A stretch of DNA of 64,000 nucleotides from Elmis aenea. Taxonomy: Eukaryota; Arthropoda; Insecta; Coleoptera; Elmidae. The DNA lies in assembly GCA_947652605.1 (NCBI GenBank), contig OX393577.1, positions 23,997,466 to 24,061,465 on the forward strand, read 5' to 3'. Below are positions 59,261 to 64,000 of the stretch, piece after piece. The position numbers and the translations under genes are program-made. Numbering within the stretch: position 1 is the stretch's first letter; the number at the start of each line of letters is the position of its first letter. The notes beneath the pieces are model-generated. The model had not been told where the DNA came from. It saw only the letters and a program-made list of their open reading frames with translations, and did not search any database.

Positions 59261-60585
59261 TGATGGTGGCAGTAGCCGTTGGTAGTAAGTCATTGTTGCA
59301 AGTTTGTCCGATAGCTTCAGATCTGATACAATCGTGTTGCAATCAAAATAACATTAAATAAAATGGAGTTAGAAAATCGTTCGCTCACACATTTACACAA
59401 AATCATTTTATAAACTCACCTTGTTGTACGCCGAACACTAAACGCCAAGCACGCAGATATCGCAAAAATTTTACCAAGTATTGTTGGGAACCCCGTACCT
59501 TAAAATACCTACATGGTTCTGTAATTTGTTAAAATATTCATAATAAAAACATTGTAGCCATTAAAGTAAAATTCTAACTTTTACAAATCATTGGAATAAA
59601 TATTCCCTTAACTTAATTATTTTCAATCAGTTAAAATTTCTAGTTTTCGGTAATGTTTACATTAATTTGTGTCCTATCTTAAAGAAAACAGATGTTTTTC
59701 AACACAAGATGCTTTAAAACCTTGTACCTGACTTGAACCATTAAACCACTAAAATAGTATTTTTACAACTGCAATTCTTGTACCCTAAAGCAATAAACAA
59801 CAGTGAACTGACAAGAAATATAACTGTACCCACATGGCTGTTATTACAGTTATGCACAAAATTTCGAAACACCCTCGATCTGCTTTAAACAATTCATTTT
59901 CAATAAGGCACATTAATATACCTTTAAATTATTTACAAATAAACAAAATCACACAGGTTTAGCATTTTGGGCTATAAAAGATAGCGTACGGATTCCAATT
60001 ACATAGATGTATAGGAATTCGTATTTACAATAAGCATTTCTTTTGTTACGGTTATTTAGCGGATGTAAATAAAATCATCAGGTTTATAAAACAAGTAAAC
60101 TAACAATAGTTTTTAATAGGAGTTTTAAAATAAACCTTGCACATCACTCACTTCTTTTTAGATTCTGCACTGCACAATTATTATTTTCTTTTCGCACAAA
60201 ACACCGCACTGACCTACCTTTTTCAATTAGCGGCGTTACCGGTTAGTGTTGTCTGCTGGCCTGTTACTGACCTGGTGCTCACCTGGAGCTGACCAGGTGC
60301 TGCTGTCCAAAATTTGCCCTCGATTGCTGAACATCGATAACATTTTACTTCCCTCGGCGAAAACAACGAAAGTTGTTATCTCTCATCCATTTCCATATTT
60401 TGCACTTATATTGGTTTGTTAACTTTAGCACAATTACAAAACCTTCAACGGTTAACTTTCACAACAGATACCATTCTTCGGAATTTATTCATTTTTTTTT
60501 CTTCCCCCCCATAATCGGTTTTTCGGACTACATTTTCACTCACAAATATTTAAATTTTCTTACTGTGTGTAAATTTTAAAACTCC
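59261..60585 (-). other. Body of the LTR element, no recognised coding sequence
   Basis: I find no gag or polymerase motif on either strand. On the element strand AAGGTGAGT near 59413-59421 looks like a splice donor. A GC-richer section with GACCTGGTGCTCACCTGGAG lies near 60270-60300. Confidence 0.6.
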
Positions 60586-60605
60586 ATCCTGGTCACGGCA
60601 CCAAC
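60586..60605 (-). promoter_or_regulatory. Primer binding site of the LTR element
   Basis: Minus strand GTTGGTGCCGTGACCAGGAT, directly next to the LTR. The complement of a tRNA 3' end (…GGCACCA) starts two bases in. Confidence 0.8.
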
Positions 60606-61218
60606 TGTGACGGACCGTACTGTTCATAGGCCGCACTTTTGTGGAAGAGTAGTGATTACTCTTATATTTATTGTTGTTAATTATGGCTCGTGATCGACTT
60701 TGTAACGTGGTTGGACCCTCAAACGTTGTTTTACGTAGTACACAGGTCTAGAGCAATTAGTACACAGTAAGAACAAATAAAACACAACAATTTTAACAAC
60801 AAACTGCTTTATTTTTCGACTGGCTGTACATTTCTCGGGGGTTGGAACTTAACTATCTGTGCGACCGCCTGAAGGTTTTAGGTTCCCTGTTGCTGTCCCT
60901 TTTTTACTGTCGTTGCATCTTTGTCATTCTTTCCTATAAACACATATTTGTGCGAGTAGTTTGTTCTACTTATAATGTAAAAATTCATCAACCAATCGTT
61001 TGTTGACTGACGAAAGCCAAATGCTGGCGTGTAGGACCCAAGTTATGACCGCAATATTTTAACGTTAATGTGTTTTTACTAAAATAGAAATCCTCATAAC
61101 TTGGCCCTTTTGAAGTGTTACGTGTTTTAGTAACTGATGCATCAGCATTTGTTGCAATGTTATTCATTTAAAGTAAATGAAATAAAATAAAATAATTGAT
61201 CTCAGGCGGGCTGTTACA
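60606..61218 (-). repeat. LTR (5' LTR in the element's own orientation)
   Basis: 613 bp, matching 58156-58769 by eye apart from one A. Any element promoter would read leftwards, away from exon C. Confidence 0.93.
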
Positions 61219-61404
61219 ATATCTTTTAATCCACTTATACTGTTTGTAAAATTTACATAATTTCAATCAATGAATTAAAGCAGAAGGTATTTTGATAGTT
61301 TTAGTGCACCAATAATAATTCCTGATTTAATTGAATAATTATTTTCGAACGCGCTTGTTTCTTGCAATTATTTTAATGCTTTTCATACTACATTATGTAC
61401 ATTT

Positions 61405-61500
61405 ATGTACAGGATACATCGCTTATTTCGGGGCATTATGGGGATCCCTTGCTTAATAAGACCAAGCTGAATTTATTGCTTTTCTTGATAAATTCAGCTT
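61405..61500. repeat. Relic of a CATGGGGATCTCG-type element end and a 13-bp-arm hairpin
   Basis: GTACAGGATACATCGC, then ATTATGGGGATCCCTTGCTT, looks like a decayed element end. AAGCTGAATTTAT (61464-61476) and ATAAATTCAGCTT (61488-61500) are perfect complements with an 11-nt loop, ending 81 bp before exon C. Confidence 0.6.
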
Positions 61501-61581
61501 AACCTTCGTACCATCATAGTCCTATAGTAATATACTGTATCTAAAGTTTGAGTATGTTAAACAATTAATTTTGGGATTTAG

Positions 61582-61776
61582 CTTGTTCCAGAAGCACTTC
61601 TTCTCTTAACGGCAAGCGGCACGGGTCTTTACTACCGACAAATGACTGAAGTTGCGCACAGAAGAACTTTCGCTGGTACACGAAATTTCATAGAATCCAG
61701 GGTGAAATTGGAATGCGAAAAGGAACAACAAGAACAGCTACTACTCAGCGTTATACCTGCATATATTGCAGCTGAG
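61582..61776 (+). CDS. Ac76E: Membrane adenylyl cyclase, internal exon C (sixth helix, linker helix, start of C1 catalytic domain)
   Basis: The exon starts after GGGATTTAG and ends at the donor GAG|GTAAGT. It has 65 codons, phase 0 at both ends, matching exon B. A competing AG at 61590-61591 would break the frame. The peptide begins with the last M1 helix (LVPEALLLLTASGTGLYY), then a basic helical linker (HRRTFAGTRNFIESRVKLE). It ends with EKEQQEQLLLSVIPAYIAAE, the signature just before the first catalytic loop of class III adenylyl cyclases (family pattern: QQERLLLSVLP.H.A.E). The form VIPAYIAAE is what I associate with insect Ac76E/type-2-like enzymes; rutabaga- and Ac39E-like enzymes usually read VLP/LLP.H at this place. 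The ATP and metal-binding residues of C1 lie in later exons outside the window. This is the strongest evidence for the gene's identity. Confidence 0.88.
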
Positions 61777-62065
61777 GTAAGTTTTAAGCTTATAATAATC
61801 CACACTATAACTTCTAACTACCAATAGTGTCTCTATTTATCGCTAAGAACTGACACCTCATAAAGTTGTTCTGTAAATACTAAACATTAAAAGACGTACA
61901 AAGTAAAAAGTTATATAAAATTACAAAGAAGTTAAGAATAGTTACAGCAAATTATCAAACGGTTATTATCAAAATTACTAGACCAGGGGTGGGGAAGCGG
62001 TAGCGGGGTGACCGGTGAAGTTTTACAAAACTTTCAGAACTAGAAAAAGTCGATATATTACCAAT

Positions 62066-62942
62066 TAGGGTTTCTCTTCCGGGATCCCGGTCCATTTTAA
62101 CCTATTTTATATTTCCCAGGAAATGCTTATTGTTCCGGGAAATCCCGAGATATTTAAAATCTGTTATTTTCGTTTATTTTGTGTTAAAATCTTTGCACTA
62201 TTATGATAATTTCATCAATATCATAAATATCAGAAATTATTATAAATATCTTAACTAACATTAAATTATGAAACAACTTTATTCATCTTTAAAAATAGTT
62301 TTTCTGCTTTGAAATAACAAATTATGTACACCAATAGTATGCATCAAGAAGCCCAGTCTCCACTACAAAGTTTATATTTTATCATCAAAATACGTTTACC
62401 GTTCTATTTTTTTGTACTCTGGTAAGGCGAAGCAAAATACGTGTAGCTTATAAATGATTTTTTTTAAATAAAAACGATGTATCTTTCTGCTAAACGCTTT
62501 AAAACAACTCCACCTTTATCAATAGAAACTGAAAGCATTTTATGAGGGAAGACTTTGTTAATAAATTAAGAATATGACTAAGTGACCGAGGCATAGATCA
62601 ACTTTGTTTTCTTAAATCGTTTTACAAAAATTAATTGTAAAAATTATGTTATTGTGTTCATACAAATGATATTGCAATATTAAGGTAATATTTCTGGAAT
62701 GTATGCGCTTCTCTCGCCAATATTATTTTATTATTTACTTATAATAATCTTGGAGCCAAGTGTATTACATATATGACTTGGAATTGTTTGAAGTAAAAAC
62801 TTTTCATTCCGTTTCTGGGTTATTTATTTTAAAATATTGACTTAATTTATTACGTTCCGGGATTCCAGGATATCCCGGAAAGAAGACCGATTTCTTCCCG
62901 GAATCCCGGAACAAGCAAAGATGGCAAATATAAGAAACCCTA
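62066..62942. mobile_element. hAT-type non-autonomous element, 877 bp, perfect 8-bp target duplication
   Basis: TTACCAAT occurs at 62058-62065 and 62943-62950. Ends TAGGGTTTCT and AGAAACCCTA. Behind both ends lie clusters of CCGGGAT/ATCCCGG repeats (TTCCGGGATCCCGG, CCCGGAATCCCGGAAC). No transposase. It splits the sequence between 62058 and the hAT remnant at 63017. Confidence 0.92.
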
Positions 62943-63016
62943 TTACCAATAAACAAATAAAAATACAAAATTCATTCAACCTATGTGAACAAAAACTTAT
63001 TATATGTACCTATAAC

Positions 63017-63253
63017 TTAAATATTTATTTTCCTAGCTTTGGCAAACTGGTTAATAATATCACACGTATTTAAATCATTAAATAAATCACTTACTATGGA
63101 CAAAATACTTAAATAATTTAATTTGCCCTATCCCAAAGAAGGGCGTAAATAATTTTTTGTTCTTTTAAGTGCTGAAAAAGGTCTTTCACCGCTGCAATGT
63201 GTAGCGGCAATACTTAAAAAAATGCGCATTGCTGTGGCCACGTTAGGAAAGGT
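63017..63253 (-). pseudogene. hAT transposase C-terminal (dimerisation domain) remnant
   Basis: 79 codons on the minus strand: TFPNVATAMRIFLSIAATHC, then SGERPFSALKRTKNYLRPSL, a premature TAG, LNYLSILSIVSDLFNDLN and FAKARKINI before TAA at 63017-63019. The order FPN...ALRI.L.IP...ASGERSFS.LK.IKNYLRS...RL..L..LSI is the hAT dimerisation domain, of the ZMYM1-like kind. The catalytic part is not seen upstream; a frame change just before residue 1 is likely. It is interrupted and short, so not functional. Confidence 0.82.
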
Positions 63254-63394
63254 ACTCAATTTTTGAATCAATTAGTGTCTTCAAACTAAGTCCGCAGTAG
63301 ATATATTTTCTTTATCTTCACACAAATAAACGTGTTTAAAATGAAGGCATTCTTCGATAAAATTATTTTCTAGTGATTTGAGTGCAAAGTGCAA

Positions 63395-63468
63395 GCAAAA
63401 TTACGGCCCCAAAAGGCTGGCGCCCCGGGGCTATGGCCCATTTAGCCCTGTGGTTAAGGTGGCCCTGC
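63395..63468 (-). mobile_element. Probable 5' end of the same hAT element
   Basis: Reading on the minus strand, CAGGGCCACCTTAACCACAG, then GGGCCATAGCCCCGGGGCGC. This layout (CAGGGCC.CCTTAACC..AGGGC...GGGCGCC) is typical of ends of ZMYM1-type hAT elements. The matching far end may be near 61985 (CAGGGGTGGGGAAGCGG), but the similarity is weak. Confidence 0.55.
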
Positions 63469-63469
63469 G

Positions 63470-64000
63470 TACCGTCATTGTTTCTGATTCTTTATCTTCT
63501 TCTTTTTCGTCTTCCCTAAAGTAGGTTGACTTTTGACTAATTATATTAATTCCACTGCTGCACTAAATATAGGGTTAATTAATTTGTAATTTCATGTTCT
63601 TAAAAATTTAATTAACGAAGATCTCTTTTTCAATTGTTTTTGTTGGACCTTTCCTTGCATTCTTAACTACAGTAACCATAAGTATTTTGCCATGATGAGT
63701 TAAATACAATTCCCCAAATTTCCAATAGTCTATAGCGCCTAACCTTGTCAAAAGCTTTTTTATTCGATAGATTCAAGTAAACATATTTATCACATCTCAG
63801 CGTCGCTGTGTTTGAATATTTACAGCGAAAATGCCTGTCTTCTTACCCAGCCTTCCTTATATTTACAATATACCTCGCATGAATAATTATTCAGAACGTA
63901 GTTCTAATTTTCCAGTGGTAAAACCATAACAAAATCGCAGAAGGCGTATGAATTTAATTTGTACAAATAATACCAACAAAATTATACGTAAAAAAGAGCA
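63470..64000. other. Stretch without recognised feature
   Basis: AT-rich; presumably still intron of the cyclase gene. No exon recognised before the window ends. Confidence 0.5.

Larger units (their letters stand above)
58156..61218 (-). mobile_element. Non-autonomous LTR retrotransposon, recent, antisense to the host gene
   Basis: Two nearly identical direct repeats of 614 and 613 bp (58156-58769, 60606-61218) flank a 1.84-kb inside. On the minus strand the LTR runs TGTAACAGCCCGCC...GGTCCGTCACA. Next to the 60606 LTR lies a primer binding site, whose + strand is ATCCTGGTCACGGCACCA, as a tRNA 3' end finishing in CCA would read. Next to the other LTR is a purine tract (CAGGGGGGGAA, minus strand). 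Target duplication ATAT (or AATAT). No gag, protease or polymerase is recognisable, so it depends on a helper. The primer site type resembles those of insect BEL/Pao and some Gypsy elements. Confidence 0.92.
53373..61581 (+). other. Adenylyl cyclase intron (B-C), 8.2 kb
   Basis: GT-AG intron between exons B and C. It contains a doubly palindromic element (54277-55496) set inside a probable older hAT-like relic (53990-56100), a featureless AT-rich stretch (56110-58150), the LTR element 58156-61218 in antisense, and a short hairpin at 61464-61500 close to exon C. Short frames around 56525-57218 overlap one another and match nothing I know. Confidence 0.75.

Noticed and set aside
59405..60165. 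Splice donor (AAGGTGAGT, minus strand) and T-rich AG sites in the LTR element body, suggesting a captured host gene
   Set aside because: No coding sequence or exon-like segment can be recognised between them; chance sites are likely.
61984..63468. Single complete hAT element from CAGGGGTGGGGAAGC to GGTGGCCCTG
   Set aside because: The two ends are only weakly similar and the flanking octamers do not match, so I list only the supported parts.

Overview
This is a 64 kb, AT-rich, intron-dominated stretch of an animal nuclear genome, almost certainly an insect. Coleoptera is my weak guess, from the transposon mix. Bacterial features are absent: there are no operons, ribosome binding sites or tRNA/rRNA genes, and all open frames are short. 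The only host gene I can support is a membrane adenylyl cyclase on the + strand. Three exons are visible (47432-47568, 53031-53372, 61582-61776), separated by introns of about 5.5 and 8.2 kb. They splice in phase and encode about 224 residues: the end of the cytosolic N-terminus, the first transmembrane cluster (M1) and the start of the first catalytic domain (C1). The closest insect type appears to be Ac76E (type-2-like). The gene continues past the right edge, and its 5' end is probably to the left or in an exon I could not recognise.

Nearly everything else is transposon sequence, much of it nested. (1) Palindromic TIR elements with CAGGG...CCCTG ends at TA sites are at 957-2150 (broken), 10896-11955, 14308-14839 (half), 17376-18885, 19874-20875, 23569-24210 (two nested), 25992-27510, 31684-32170 (half), 33725-35231, 45834-47308 and 54277-55496 (two nested). 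Several share a subterminal core around CATGGGGATCTCG, and three carry remains of a DUF4817-type helix-turn-helix protein in inverted halves. (2) Two broken mariner-type transposases are at 7491-8545 and 13067-14305. (3) A piggyBac remnant with TTAA target duplications and a C-terminal cysteine-rich domain is at 1138-2101. (4) hAT elements with 8-bp target duplications are at 37052-38079, 42380-42540, 49842-50114, 50256-50436 and 62066-62942; 37627-38014 is a degenerate one, and hAT transposase remains lie at 63017-63253. (5) A recent, non-autonomous LTR retrotransposon lies antisense in intron 2 (58156-61218). (6) Non-LTR reverse transcriptase fragments are at 36020-36285 and 51190-52842; the second is split by a GC-rich-ended element. 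(7) A GC-rich foldback family has three copies, at 8678, 21226 and 23172.

Satellite-like arrays occupy 19600-21010 and 43490-44950. A near-perfect 69-bp-arm hairpin is at 7184-7335. The most interesting signals are that hairpin, the shared core of the palindromic elements, the insertion of palindromic elements at the exact centre of other palindromes (twice), and the young LTR element beside the cyclase exon.
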